Below the pieces are notes generated by a model. The model made no database searches. It was given only the letters and a program-made list of their open reading frames with translations, and was not told where the DNA came from. From the NCBI GenBank assembly GCA_023400405.1, contig JAEXFD010000013.1, forward strand, positions 124,001 to 188,000: a DNA stretch of 64,000 nt, written 5' to 3'. This stretch comes from Pseudomonadota bacterium (GTDB lineage: Bacteria; Pseudomonadota; Alphaproteobacteria; Sphingomonadales; Sphingomonadaceae). Positions 17,608-26,362 of this stretch are shown in pieces. Position numbers and translations under genes: made by a program. Within the stretch, counting starts at the first letter, position 1. Every line of letters starts with the position of its first letter.

Positions 17608-19376
17608 GGCCGCGCTATCTCGTCCTCGTCTCGACCGGCGCCGAGGTCGCCGAAGGCGCGCAGCGCATCGCCAGACAGACCGGCCTGCGGCTCTCGCGCT
17701 GCACGCCGCGCTTCGTGGCGCTGGTCAACCAGGCCTGCGGATGCCTCGAGATCGATGACGATGGCGTGGTACTGGGCACGCTGTTCCACCGCCACGGACC
17801 GGCGCGTGCCATCCAGGCGCTCGGCGACGCCGAGCGTATCGTGCTGGCACGAGGCGGGACCGAGGCGCTGCTCAAATCCTATTGGGGTGGCTATCTCTCC
17901 GTTCGGGCGAATGGCGAAGCGGTCGAGATCTTGCGCGATCCTTCGGCGGCACTGCCCTGCTATCGGGCCCAGGCGGGCGGCATCGCGATGTTCGCGTCCG
18001 ACGTCGAACTGCTGGAGACGGCCGGGAGCGCACCGGAGGGCATCGCCTGGGATGCTCTAGGACGGATGCTCTATTCCTGCGGCCTGCCGACGTTCGAGAC
18101 CGCGCTCGGCGGTATCACGACGCTCTTGCCGGGAAGCTGTGTCGCGCTCCAGGACGGCGCCGAGCGGCCCCTGCCGGGCTGGTCGCCCTGGGACTTCGTC
18201 GCGCCAAATGCCGGGGAAGAGACCGCCGCCACGGCCGAGCGCCTGCGCAGGGTGGTGGAGCAGTGCGTCGCCGGCTGGGCGTCGCTCTACCGCCACCCAC
18301 TGCTCAGCCTGTCCGGCGGCCTCGACTCTTCGATCGTCGCGGCGTGCCTCGCCCGCGCCGGTAGCAGCGCAACCTGCATGACTATGTACACCGACGATCC
18401 GATCGGCGACGAGCGCGGCTTTGCTGAGACTGTCTGTACCAGCCTCGGCCTGCCGCTCGTCGATGCCCGCTACGACCTCGACGCGGTCGATCTCGGCCAT
18501 GCGCTCGGCGCGCATCTGCCACGCCCCCTGGGGCGGGCCGAGGCGCAGGCTTATGAGAAGGCGCTGCGCGAGGCCGCCATCCGCATCGGCGCGGATGCGT
18601 TCTTCACCGGCAATGGTGGCGACAATGTCTTCGGCTTCTCGCAGTCCGCCGTCGCACTGGCGGACCGCGCCCTGCAAGAGGGTCCCGGTGCAGGGGCGTT
18701 CGCCACGCTGCGCGATATCTGCCGGCAGACCGGCGCCGGGCCGCTCAGGGTGACGCGCGCGGCGGTGGCCATCGCCAGGCGGCCGCCCGCGTATCAGTGG
18801 AAGCCGAGCCCGTCCTTCCTGCACCCCGACCTTGTCGCTTCGCTCCGGGGTCTCGAGCTCTCACATCCCTGGCTCGAGACCCCGCCCTGGGCGCTGCCCG
18901 GCAGGGCAGTCCATATCGCCGGCCTGGTGCGCGCGCACCCGACGCTCGAGTCCGATCGCAGCCGGATTGCGCCGGTAATCAATCCGCTTTTGTCGCAGCC
19001 GATCATCGAGGCCTGCCTCGCCATCCCGAGCTGGCAGTGGCGCGAGGGCGGTCGCGATCGCGCGATGGCGCGGACCGCTTTTGCCGGCCGACTTCCGGCC
19101 ACGATCGTCGAGCGCAGGGTCAAGGGCACGCCGGACCCGTTCTGCAGCGAGATCGTCCGGCGCAGGCGCGACGAACTGCGCGAGCGGCTGATGGACGGGC
19201 AGCTGGCTGCCCATGGAATTCTCGATCCCGGCGCGATCGAGGAGGCTCTCCGGCCCGGGCGACCGACCGCCAGCGAGCAGAATGTGCGCCTGCTCGAACT
19301 GGTCAATGTCGAGGCATGGGCGGCCCTGTGGTCTTCCCGTCGCCCCGACACGTCTGGCCGGCTCGAGCACCAGTGA
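17604..19376 (+). CDS. lasso cyclase (asparagine synthetase-like)
   Basis: A 590-aa McjC-type enzyme that adenylates the ring Asp side chain and closes the Gly1-Asp8 isopeptide bond. The N-terminal Ntn-like domain lacks the nucleophilic Cys2 of true asparagine synthetases (it begins with a GTG then RPRYLVLVS), as in other lasso cyclases. The ATP-pyrophosphatase loop SGGLDSS is at 237-243 and a second conserved block is TGNGGDNVFGF. It ends EQNVRLLELVNVEAWAALW. The GTG start overlaps the peptidase stop. No ABC exporter gene follows, which is common in isopeptidase-associated lasso clusters. Confidence 0.92.
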   Translation: MRPRYLVLVSTGAEVAEGAQRIARQTGLRLSRCTPRFVALVNQACGCLEIDDDGVVLGTLFHRHGPARAIQALGDAERIVLARGGTEALLKSYWGGYLSVRANGEAVEILRDPSAALPCYRAQAGGIAMFASDVELLETAGSAPEGIAWDALGRMLYSCGLPTFETALGGITTLLPGSCVALQDGAERPLPGWSPWDFVAPNAGEETAATAERLRRVVEQCVAGWASLYRHPLLSLSGGLDSSIVAACLARAGSSATCMTMYTDDPIGDERGFAETVCTSLGLPLVDARYDLDAVDLGHALGAHLPRPLGRAEAQAYEKALREAAIRIGADAFFTGNGGDNVFGFSQSAVALADRALQEGPGAGAFATLRDICRQTGAGPLRVTRAAVAIARRPPAYQWKPSPSFLHPDLVASLRGLELSHPWLETPPWALPGRAVHIAGLVRAHPTLESDRSRIAPVINPLLSQPIIEACLAIPSWQWREGGRDRAMARTAFAGRLPATIVERRVKGTPDPFCSEIVRRRRDELRERLMDGQLAAHGILDPGAIEEALRPGRPTASEQNVRLLELVNVEAWAALWSSRRPDTSGRLEHQ

Positions 19377-19897
19377 CTGCACCTGCAAACTGGTAAATAA
19401 AGAAGCGTATTGAGGACAGGAAGCTCGTCGAGCTCGGTAGCGCCAGCGTCGGTTTCGGTAAAAAATGGCTTATACCATTCATAAAAAAGATAGCGTGTTG
19501 ATGAGGACCGTCTGGTACCATGAGTCCCTCGGCCTGATTTTATCGCGTTGAGCAGGGAAGGGGCAACTGTCACACCGGAGCTTAGAGGAAAGATCACTCT
19601 TCCGAATCTTTGGGAGGACTGTTGCTCTTATAGACGCCAAGAAGGGTGAGCATATCGTCAGCGTCCGATCGCAGCCCGCCTCGCTGCGACCATCGCGCCG
19701 AAAGTGGCGGTACGCATGGATTAGTCCTGCAGCGTCGCTTGGCGTCGCAAGCCCGCCGCCTGCGCGTATGGTTGTGTCCATCATGCGCAACGGCGCGGTG
19801 ATACAGGTCGCCGAGTAGCAAGCAACCACGGCCAAAATCGTCTCGCGCATATCGTTCGCCGATTGTCCTTTGATGCTGTCCGCGCGAGTGTCTCGAC
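19377..19897. other. Degenerate or non-coding stretch after lasso cyclase
   Basis: 521 bases without a gene I can support. Composition is lower in GC than the flanks, particularly 19385-19510. Short protein-like tails can be read but have no start, such as ...ARMVVSIMRNGAVIQVAE ending at 19818 on the plus strand and ...MLTLLGVYKSNSPPKDSEE ending near 19594 on the minus strand. They look like remnants or chance frames. No terminator with a T-run was seen after the cyclase. Confidence 0.4.
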
Positions 19898-20302
19898 ATG
19901 GGCGCATATTTCGAATCACTACGAATCCGTCGCTACCCGGCGCGATCCGCAATGCCCGAACATGTCCATGACGCGCCCAGCCTCTGCATCCTGATTTCCG
20001 GAGGCTATGAGGAACATATACGCGGACGGCGGGATGCGTATCTGGCGGGAAACGTGTCATTCTGCCCGGCGCATGCGCCGCATTCGCAATCCGTCGGTGG
20101 ATCTGGCGCGGCGAAGCTGCTGCTGAATCTCACACGCTCCGGCATGGACTCGCTTTCCTCCTGCGCCCAGCTCGACGATGCGCCGGCGATCCGTGCCGAT
20201 ACGGTCGCGACGATCGGTCGCCGGATGGTGGCGTCGATCGATGGCGAACATCGCGCCAGATGGGATGCCACATCCAGCGTAAGAGGAGACGAACCGTTAT
20301 GA
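19898..20302 (+). pseudogene. AraC-type regulator, N-terminal cupin part only
   Basis: A 134-aa reading frame matching the sensor half of an AraC regulator: ESLRIRRYPARSAMPEHVHD, then LCILISGGYEEHIRGRR and NVSFCPAHAPHSQSVGGSGA form the cupin core. The two helix-turn-helix motifs expected over the next 150 residues are missing. The frame stops inside the start of the next gene (ATGA). It is therefore either a truncated regulator or a stand-alone cupin coupled to the peptidase. The truncation reading is favoured because the break falls in the usual interdomain linker (VATIGRRMVASIDGEHRAR). Confidence 0.6.
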
Positions 20303-21375
20303 AGCGCAGTTTCATTCTGGCAGTTACGGGCCTCATCGTGGCCGTCGCCCCTTATCCGGCGCAAAACGGCGCGGCGCGACCCCAACAGTCCAATGCCGCC
20401 GCAAAAACTTCGCAGGCCGTATATGACGAAGATATCGCGCGTTTCTGGCGGGCGTTCGATGCGATCACGGCCACCACAGATCCGGCAGAACGCCTTCGTT
20501 TGATCCAAACGATCTACATCGACCCCGGCACGCCGGGGCTCCACGCGCTCATGACAGCGCGTCGCTATACGGCGCAGCAATATGTCGATGCGATCGTCAA
20601 ATGGCCGAAATTCTGGAAGTCTATCAGGCCCCTGACCGCGCGCGCTCAATTGGCGGCGTCGACCCTAAAGGGCGACATCGCCCGCTTCCGGCGTCTGTAT
20701 CCGGAGCTCCGCCCCGCGACGATCACCTATGCGATCGGGGTTTTGCGCACCGGCGGCACGACGACCGGTGACAAAGTCCTGATCGGGGCAGAACTGGCGC
20801 TGGGGGATGAAACGGTCGATGTGTCCGAGTTGCCAGAGCCCCTGCAGAGCCGGCTGCGCATCTTCTTCCGCTCCCGCCCCTTTGCGAACAACGCACAGAA
20901 TAATATCCACGAATATGTCCATACGCAGCAGCAGGAGACTCAAGGAACCCTGGCACAACAGGCACTGCGGGAGGGCGTCGCGGATATGGTTGCTGAATTG
21001 ATCACCAACCGGAAGCCCGCATTGCCGGTATATACCTACGGGCCTGCCCATGATGCTGCCATTCGGCAGCAGTTTCTGGCAGATATGCGGGGCACCAGCT
21101 ATGACAACTGGCTGTGGAACGGGCCGAATAATCCGTTCGGGGTAGGCGACCTGGGCTATTATGTCGGTTATAGTATCGCGCGCCGCTATTATGACGGCGC
21201 GTCCGATAAGCTTCGTGCGATCCGCGAACTGATCGAATTGCCCTATGACGACTCAGCGGCGGTGAATGCGTTGATCGAGCGTTCGGGATACCTGACCAGC
21301 AACATCGATTCCGTTACGCATGGAGCGTCCAGTACGCGCAATCGTCCCACTGCCTTCGCCGGCGTCCGCCCTTGA
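20299..21375 (+). CDS. secreted HExxH metallopeptidase-like protein, unknown family
   Basis: A 358-aa exported protein (signal peptide MKRSFILAVTGLIVAVAP). The zinc-binding motif HEYVH is at 204-208 in NNIHEYVHTQQQ, and a likely third ligand Glu225 is in LREGVADMVAEL. This spacing and the EGxAD pattern are typical of gluzincin-type predicted peptidases (DUF2268 or GldB-like relatives). The C-terminal region YYVGYSIARRYYDGASD resembles the closing helix of such domains. The start is the ATG overlapping the cupin frame, with AAGAGGAGAC upstream. Substrate unknown. Its place just after the lasso genes may be chance. Confidence 0.7.
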   Translation: MKRSFILAVTGLIVAVAPYPAQNGAARPQQSNAAAKTSQAVYDEDIARFWRAFDAITATTDPAERLRLIQTIYIDPGTPGLHALMTARRYTAQQYVDAIVKWPKFWKSIRPLTARAQLAASTLKGDIARFRRLYPELRPATITYAIGVLRTGGTTTGDKVLIGAELALGDETVDVSELPEPLQSRLRIFFRSRPFANNAQNNIHEYVHTQQQETQGTLAQQALREGVADMVAELITNRKPALPVYTYGPAHDAAIRQQFLADMRGTSYDNWLWNGPNNPFGVGDLGYYVGYSIARRYYDGASDKLRAIRELIELPYDDSAAVNALIERSGYLTSNIDSVTHGASSTRNRPTAFAGVRP

Positions 21376-21590
21376 ATCACGCGAGCTTCTGGCGGGGGCT
21401 GGAGTTCGCGCTCCTGCCGCGCCGAAAGCGCAAGATCGGAACCGCCGGAGCGATGCGCTATTGTTGCCGAATATCACCAATCCCGGCGCGCCCCCCGCCG
21501 CCTTCTGGCGGGTAACGCTGCCACACTGCTGGTAGCTTCTCCAGATGGTCTGACTTACCGCGCAGGCACTTTAGACATAATTAACGCTCA

Positions 21591-21811
21591 CCCGCGCGAT
21601 GCGGCTCCGAACAGGTCGTCGGCAAACAGGTCGATCACGTCTTGCGAAACGCCGGTGTGGTTGAGCAGCACGATGCTTTCGCGCGTGTCGTAGCGATCCG
21701 TGAGGAGCTCGCGTCGTCCCGCTGCCCTGCAGCAGATGCGGGCGTTGGCAGCAGGGCCGTCATTCCTGCCGCCAGGCCGCCTTGGAGCAGCATCCGCCGA
21801 TCCATCGTCAT
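21591..21811 (-). pseudogene. Serine hydrolase remnant, internally deleted and frameshifted
   Basis: The ATG at 21811 overlaps the stop of the intact serine hydrolase upstream (ATGA). It encodes a normal export signal, MTMDRRMLLQGGLAAGMTA then LLPTPASAAGQR. After about 30 codons the frame breaks. In another frame the last 40 codons read RELLTDRYDTRESIVLLNH and TGVSQDVIDLFADDLFG, a typical C-terminal end of class C beta-lactamase-like proteins. So the N- and C-terminal ends of one gene remain and almost the whole catalytic domain is lost. Confidence 0.7.
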
Positions 21812-24087
21812 TCGACACCTTGCGTCGACGATGTGTTTTCCTCCCGATACGTCGTCTCGAGAAGGGCGTCGGCGAAGTCGCCAAGCTTCTGATAATCCCA
21901 GCTCGCATTGTTCAGGACGATCACGCTATGGCCGTCCGCCAGCACGCGCCGGGCCACCATGCGGAAACCACCGTTGCTGCCATCCTCCCAGGCCAGATCA
22001 CGGAGCGTGCCGCCGACCCTGGTGGAACGCATGCGTCCGCCCAGCGCGTAATGCTGTTCCGGCATCTGGATGGTCGTCAGCGCCTTGCGGCTTTCCGGGC
22101 GGAGCAACTTGCCGCTCAGCACCGCGTCCATGACGACGAGCAGGTCCGGCGCCGTGGTGTAGAAGCCTCCGGTCATCGCCATGAACCCGGGGATCGGATT
22201 GGGCTTTGGCTGCGGCGTGGGCGACAGGGTGGAATAACCCACTGCCATGCCGGCCTGTTCTGCCGAATCGCCCGCATAGATGCCGCTGTCCGCCAAGCCT
22301 AGTGGTCGCACCAGCAGGCGATCGACCAGCGCCTTGTAATTGGCGCCCCCGACGCGCTCGACCACTGCCTGCACCAGGATCCAGTTCGACTGCGAATAAT
22401 CCCATTGTGTCCCAGGCGTGAAGGTCAGGTCGCCACTGGCATAGCGCCGAACCGCCTCTCGCGTGTCCAGTTCCACGCCCCGGCTCGCCGGATCGGCCTG
22501 TCGCGCCTTGAGAATGTCATTGGGAAGCCCGCTCGAATGGCTCATCAATCGCCGCAGCGTCAGCCGCGCGCCATTGTCGGCCCGATAGTCGGGCAGGTAC
22601 CGGGCGATCGGGGCGTCCAGATCGAGCTTGCCCTGATCGACCAGCTTCAGCACGATGACGGAGGCGATCCATTTGGACATGGAACCGATCTCGAACCGCG
22701 ACCTGTCGGACAGCGGAACGCCACGGGCCGCGTCTGCCACACCGATCGCGGCGACATGGTCGATCGTCTTTCCCCGCGCGGTCAAAGCAACGCCGTTGAA
22801 CCCTTCGTTGCGTGCGGCGTCGATCACGTCACGCCAATTCGCCGTCGAGACCTGCGGGCCGGGTGTCGCTGCGGTCGCGGTAACGGCCGTCACACCGGCA
22901 GCCGCCTCACGTGCCGGTGGCAGTCGCAGCGCCTTGAGCAAGGCATTCACCGACGCGACCGCCGAGCCGTCGCCGGTCAGCGCGACGGCGGCGAAGGCGT
23001 GGTCGGCAGGTGCGTAGGTGACGAGCGCGCTGGCGCCCGGGGTCCCACCGGCATGGCCGATCCACAGCAGTCGTCGGTCGCCATCGGGTACCTCGAACAC
23101 CATTGCGCCGAGACCATAGAAGGTGCCGGGATCGAACATCGGATATAGCGTCCCGGTCATTTCCTGCACCAGCGACGGCACAATCAGCCGGCCATCGAGC
23201 AGCGCGGACCAGAAGCGCACCATGTCGCTGGCCGACCCGACGATCGGACCGGCGGCACCAGCCCAGCTCGGATCGATCGGTGTCGCCTGCGCGGAGACGA
23301 GCGGCGCCACGCCGTCCGCCCCGCCGCCCGGCGGCAGTGCCCGCAGCGACGTGAGGCCGAGTGGCGTGGTGATCCGCGCAGTAATGGCTGCATCGATCGA
23401 CCGGCCATCGACTCGCCGGACGATTTCCCCGAGCAGGTCATAGCCGGTATTGGAGTAGCGCCAGTTCGCGCCGGGGCAGAAGAGCGCACCATGCTTGCGC
23501 GCGATCGCCAGATTTTCAGCCGGATCGCGGTAGCGCGGCGCGGCATGGGCCTTCTTGTCCTCGTTCGCGCTGAACAGGCCGCCTGTGTGCGCCAGCAGAT
23601 CGCGCACCGTCACGACCGCGCCATTGGGAACGCCAGCAATCCATTTGGAAACCGCATCGTCGAGCGACAGCTTGTGCTCCTGCACGAGTTGCAGGACGAC
23701 GACGGCGGTGAAGGTCTTGCCGGCGCTTGCCCAGAACATTGGGCGTTGGCCAGCCCCGTCGCCGGTCCACACCCCTCTGCCTTCGACTCCCACTGCCGCC
23801 GTGATCGACGGCGCATCGGTGGCCGCCTTGATCGCGGCGAGGGCCGCATCGAGCTGCGCGGTCGTTGCCGGATCGAGCGCGCCATCCGGAATCGCCGCGG
23901 GCGGGGGCACGGCCACCGCTGCATGCAGGGGCCGGCCGGCATAGGGTGCATGCCGGGTGCAGACGACGGGCTTGTAGTCCTCGGCCCGCGCGAGGGCAGG
24001 CGGCAGGCAGGACAGAGCCACGATGATGCCACCGGCCCTTAGGAAGCGGCTGTGCGCTCGCGTGATGCGTACGGGCAGGTTCAGCAT
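21808..24087 (-). CDS. Secreted two-domain serine hydrolase (class C beta-lactamase fold, tandem)
   Basis: A 759-aa exported protein with two complete beta-lactamase/DD-peptidase-like domains. Domain 1 (about 65-390) has SAGK at 121-124, YSN at 211-213 and a HAGG third motif at 345-348. Domain 2 (about 415-755) has SMSK at 469-472 and Tyr564 in DYSQSN. Family members are peptidases or esterases of cell-wall or small-molecule substrates; the name does not imply antibiotic resistance. A tandem fusion of two catalytic domains is unusual, since single-domain proteins of about 400 aa are the norm. Decayed pieces of related genes flank it on both sides. Confidence 0.85.
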   Translation of the reverse strand: MLNLPVRITRAHSRFLRAGGIIVALSCLPPALARAEDYKPVVCTRHAPYAGRPLHAAVAVPPPAAIPDGALDPATTAQLDAALAAIKAATDAPSITAAVGVEGRGVWTGDGAGQRPMFWASAGKTFTAVVVLQLVQEHKLSLDDAVSKWIAGVPNGAVVTVRDLLAHTGGLFSANEDKKAHAAPRYRDPAENLAIARKHGALFCPGANWRYSNTGYDLLGEIVRRVDGRSIDAAITARITTPLGLTSLRALPPGGGADGVAPLVSAQATPIDPSWAGAAGPIVGSASDMVRFWSALLDGRLIVPSLVQEMTGTLYPMFDPGTFYGLGAMVFEVPDGDRRLLWIGHAGGTPGASALVTYAPADHAFAAVALTGDGSAVASVNALLKALRLPPAREAAAGVTAVTATAATPGPQVSTANWRDVIDAARNEGFNGVALTARGKTIDHVAAIGVADAARGVPLSDRSRFEIGSMSKWIASVIVLKLVDQGKLDLDAPIARYLPDYRADNGARLTLRRLMSHSSGLPNDILKARQADPASRGVELDTREAVRRYASGDLTFTPGTQWDYSQSNWILVQAVVERVGGANYKALVDRLLVRPLGLADSGIYAGDSAEQAGMAVGYSTLSPTPQPKPNPIPGFMAMTGGFYTTAPDLLVVMDAVLSGKLLRPESRKALTTIQMPEQHYALGGRMRSTRVGGTLRDLAWEDGSNGGFRMVARRVLADGHSVIVLNNASWDYQKLGDFADALLETTYREENTSSTQGVE

Positions 24088-24500
24088 GGATAAGCCTTGT
24101 CATAGCAGCAGATCAGCCGGTTGAGCACATCGAGACTGGACGGACATGGGCCTGTGTGCGCCGCGATAGGCGGCCAGCAGATCGGCGATTTCGGAACCGC
24201 ATTGACGCTGATCGAACCTACGCCATCCGTCCGACAGGTCCTGATCGGACGCCGCCAACCTCCCCTTCCGAGCCGGGCGATCGTACTCGCGAAACCTTGC
24301 GCCTCCACAAAGGCATCGAGCTCTGCATCATTCCGATGACTCGCAGCTGCCACGGGCGTTGGCAGCAAGGCAGCCATCCCTTTGGCCAGACCGAATTGCA
24401 GCAGCATCCGTCGAACCATCACGCGAAAACCACCATTCCTGCCACCTTCCCAAGCCAACTCGCGCAACAAGCGGCCAAAGCTATTCAACCAGCGCCGGGC
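24081..24500 (-). pseudogene. Chimeric serine hydrolase remnant
   Basis: Reading down the minus strand, a frame first gives LLRELAWEGGRNGGFRVMV, homologous to the C-terminal LRDLAWEDGSNGGFRMVARR of the intact hydrolase. It then switches directly into an N-terminal export signal of another copy, RRMLLQFGLAKGMAALLPTP, followed by HRNDAELDAFVEAQG, a mature start. After that the frame loses protein character. This is the scar of a deletion that joined the end of one copy to the start of another. The signal is almost the same as in the remnant at 21811. Confidence 0.65.
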
Positions 24501-24576
24501 AAGCCGCCGATGTGCCTAGTGGGTCCAGTCTTGTGCAAAATCTGCAGCCTGCCACCCGTTTCAAAGAAAACGCAGA

Positions 24577-24975
24577 TCAACAGCCTAACTCGGGACGCTC
24601 GAAGTCCTCAATCTGCCAGCCATAGGCCGCGCGACGTGCGTAAAAGGTATAGAAGCACTTTCGCTCCCCGGTTGTCGTCGGCGAGTATTCAGTACGATTC
24701 CGCGGGTGACCATCGCCGCCGCGCTCGACCCTTGTGGTGGCATCGCCCCCGCTCGTTTCGAATTCGCTCTGCATCCACTGATAGGCACGACGGCCGTCCG
24801 GCAGGTCGCGGACATCGACCGGCGGGCCGTAGCGTGCCATCACGGCCTCGGGAGGCCGGCCAACATAGCCACGCATGATATCCGCGGCGCAGCCGGAGAG
24901 AGCCAAGGCGAGGGCGAAACATCCGGGCAGGGGGCTGCGGCAACGCAGGACCGGAAGAAACGAATAGCGCTTCAT
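24577..24975 (-). CDS. putative lipoprotein
   Basis: A 132-aa protein with a lipoprotein signal: a basic start MKRYSFLPVLRC, a hydrophobic run CFALALALSGC and a lipobox LSGC. The start ATG at 24975 has GGAG seven bases upstream; a TTG two codons earlier is possible. The mature part contains DIMRGYVGRPPEAVMARYGP and ends YGWQIEDFERPELGC. Small outer-membrane lipoproteins with a G(R)PPxxVxxxYGPP pattern occur in proteobacteria without assigned function. It lies between the serine hydrolase remnants and the histidine kinase, on the same strand. Confidence 0.65.
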   Translation of the reverse strand: MKRYSFLPVLRCRSPLPGCFALALALSGCAADIMRGYVGRPPEAVMARYGPPVDVRDLPDGRRAYQWMQSEFETSGGDATTRVERGGDGHPRNRTEYSPTTTGERKCFYTFYARRAAYGWQIEDFERPELGC

Positions 24976-25024
24976 ACGCAAACTCCAGTGGAAAGCCGCA
25001 CTTGTTTGCGCTGCGAAGATTGCG

Positions 25025-26362
25025 TCAGCCTTGCGTCCACTCGGCGAACTCGAGCCGGATAATCGTGCCGCCCGAAGGTGCTTCTATCGCAGCTACCGAT
25101 CCGCAGTGCCGTGCCATGACCTGGCGAACGAGATGGAGACCGAGACCAGCCCCCGTTGCCCGTGGACGCAGGCGATGGAAGGGTTCGAATATCCGTTCGC
25201 GTTCGTCGGCGGGAATGCCCGGACCGTCATCCTCCACCTCGATTATTCTTCCCGCGATCCGCACGATGATGCGCTGCCCGCCATGCTCCATCGCATTTTG
25301 GAACAGGTTCGCGAGCACACGCGCAATCGCCGCGGTGTCGCCGCAGACTATCTCGCCGCCGAGATCATCGACCTCGATCGCGACGCCGGCCACAAGCACC
25401 AGCGGCGCCAGATCCGCCGCAACCTCCCGCGCGACCCCTGCGAGATCGACCGTCTGGCGCAACGGCGCGTGCCGGTCGATGCGTTGAAGATCGAGCATCT
25501 GCTCGGCGAGGGTGGCGAGACGGGCAACGTCACGCTGTAGCCCTCGTCCCAACTCCGTGTCGGGCGCTGCATCGATCTTAGCCTGGAGAATGGCGATCGG
25601 CGTGCGAAGCTCATGCGCGGCATCGACGAGAAAGCGCTGGTGCCTGTCATAGCCGTCGTCGAGGCGCCGGAGGGCGCCGTTCATCGCCTCGACCAGCGGC
25701 ACAAGTTCTACCGGGAGGTGGTCTGTCGGCAGTCGAGCACCGCGGCGATCGATGTCGATTCCGCCCGCCTTCTCCGCAATCATCGCTAAGCCATGGAGTG
25801 CGCGCCGCACGATCACTGGCGTCGCAACGATGGTGATCAATGCCAATAGACCGAGCACCGGGATCATCATCAGGTTCGAAAGAAACAGCACGACGAAGGT
25901 CGCGCTGAACAGGCTGCCTTTGCCGAGCACGGTCAGTTCTCCGGCAGGTCCAGAGGCGCGCCGTACGATGGCCAGATACTGAAACGGCGGCTTCGTATCG
26001 CGGATATCCGCAAAAGTGATGGAGCCGAGGTTACGCGCCAGCGGACGATATAGCGCCGGCATCTCGCCGAAGGTGATCGTCTCACCGCGATCGCTTCGCG
26101 CCACGAACCAGAGGTCGGGGTTAGCGGCACGCAACGCCGCGAACTCCCTCGTCTCGACGATATGGAGCCGGCCATCCGCGCCACGCGTGACGGCACGCGC
26201 CGCTACTTCGGCGAACCTGGGGCTGACCAGCACGCCCCCCTCGTCGGTGAGAACCAGATAGCCGACGAAGGCAAAGCCGAAAAGAAGCACGATGCTGATC
26301 TGAAATCCCAGCAGCCGCCCGATCAGGCGGCGCTTGAGCGAGCCGGGCCGCTTCGTTGTCAA
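25025..26362 (-). CDS. sensor histidine kinase
   Basis: A 445-aa inner-membrane kinase. It has two transmembrane segments, about 18-38 and 153-182, enclosing a periplasmic sensor of about 110 residues (FAEVAARAVTRGADGRLHIV). The phospho-accepting His250 is in DAAHELRTPI. N box LFQNAMEHGG, G1 EVEDDGPGIP and G2 GAGLGLHLV are all present, so it should be active. It overlaps the response regulator by 4 bases, giving a classical two-component operon. The stimulus is unknown; the adjacent beta-barrel and lipoprotein suggest an envelope signal (inference). Confidence 0.93.
   Translation of the reverse strand: MTTKRPGSLKRRLIGRLLGFQISIVLLFGFAFVGYLVLTDEGGVLVSPRFAEVAARAVTRGADGRLHIVETREFAALRAANPDLWFVARSDRGETITFGEMPALYRPLARNLGSITFADIRDTKPPFQYLAIVRRASGPAGELTVLGKGSLFSATFVVLFLSNLMMIPVLGLLALITIVATPVIVRRALHGLAMIAEKAGGIDIDRRGARLPTDHLPVELVPLVEAMNGALRRLDDGYDRHQRFLVDAAHELRTPIAILQAKIDAAPDTELGRGLQRDVARLATLAEQMLDLQRIDRHAPLRQTVDLAGVAREVAADLAPLVLVAGVAIEVDDLGGEIVCGDTAAIARVLANLFQNAMEHGGQRIIVRIAGRIIEVEDDGPGIPADERERIFEPFHRLRPRATGAGLGLHLVRQVMARHCGSVAAIEAPSGGTIIRLEFAEWTQG

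Noticed and set aside
21808..24087. Antibiotic-resistance beta-lactamase
   Set aside because: The fold is class C-like but motifs and the two-domain layout fit the broad serine hydrolase family; nothing indicates a resistance function.
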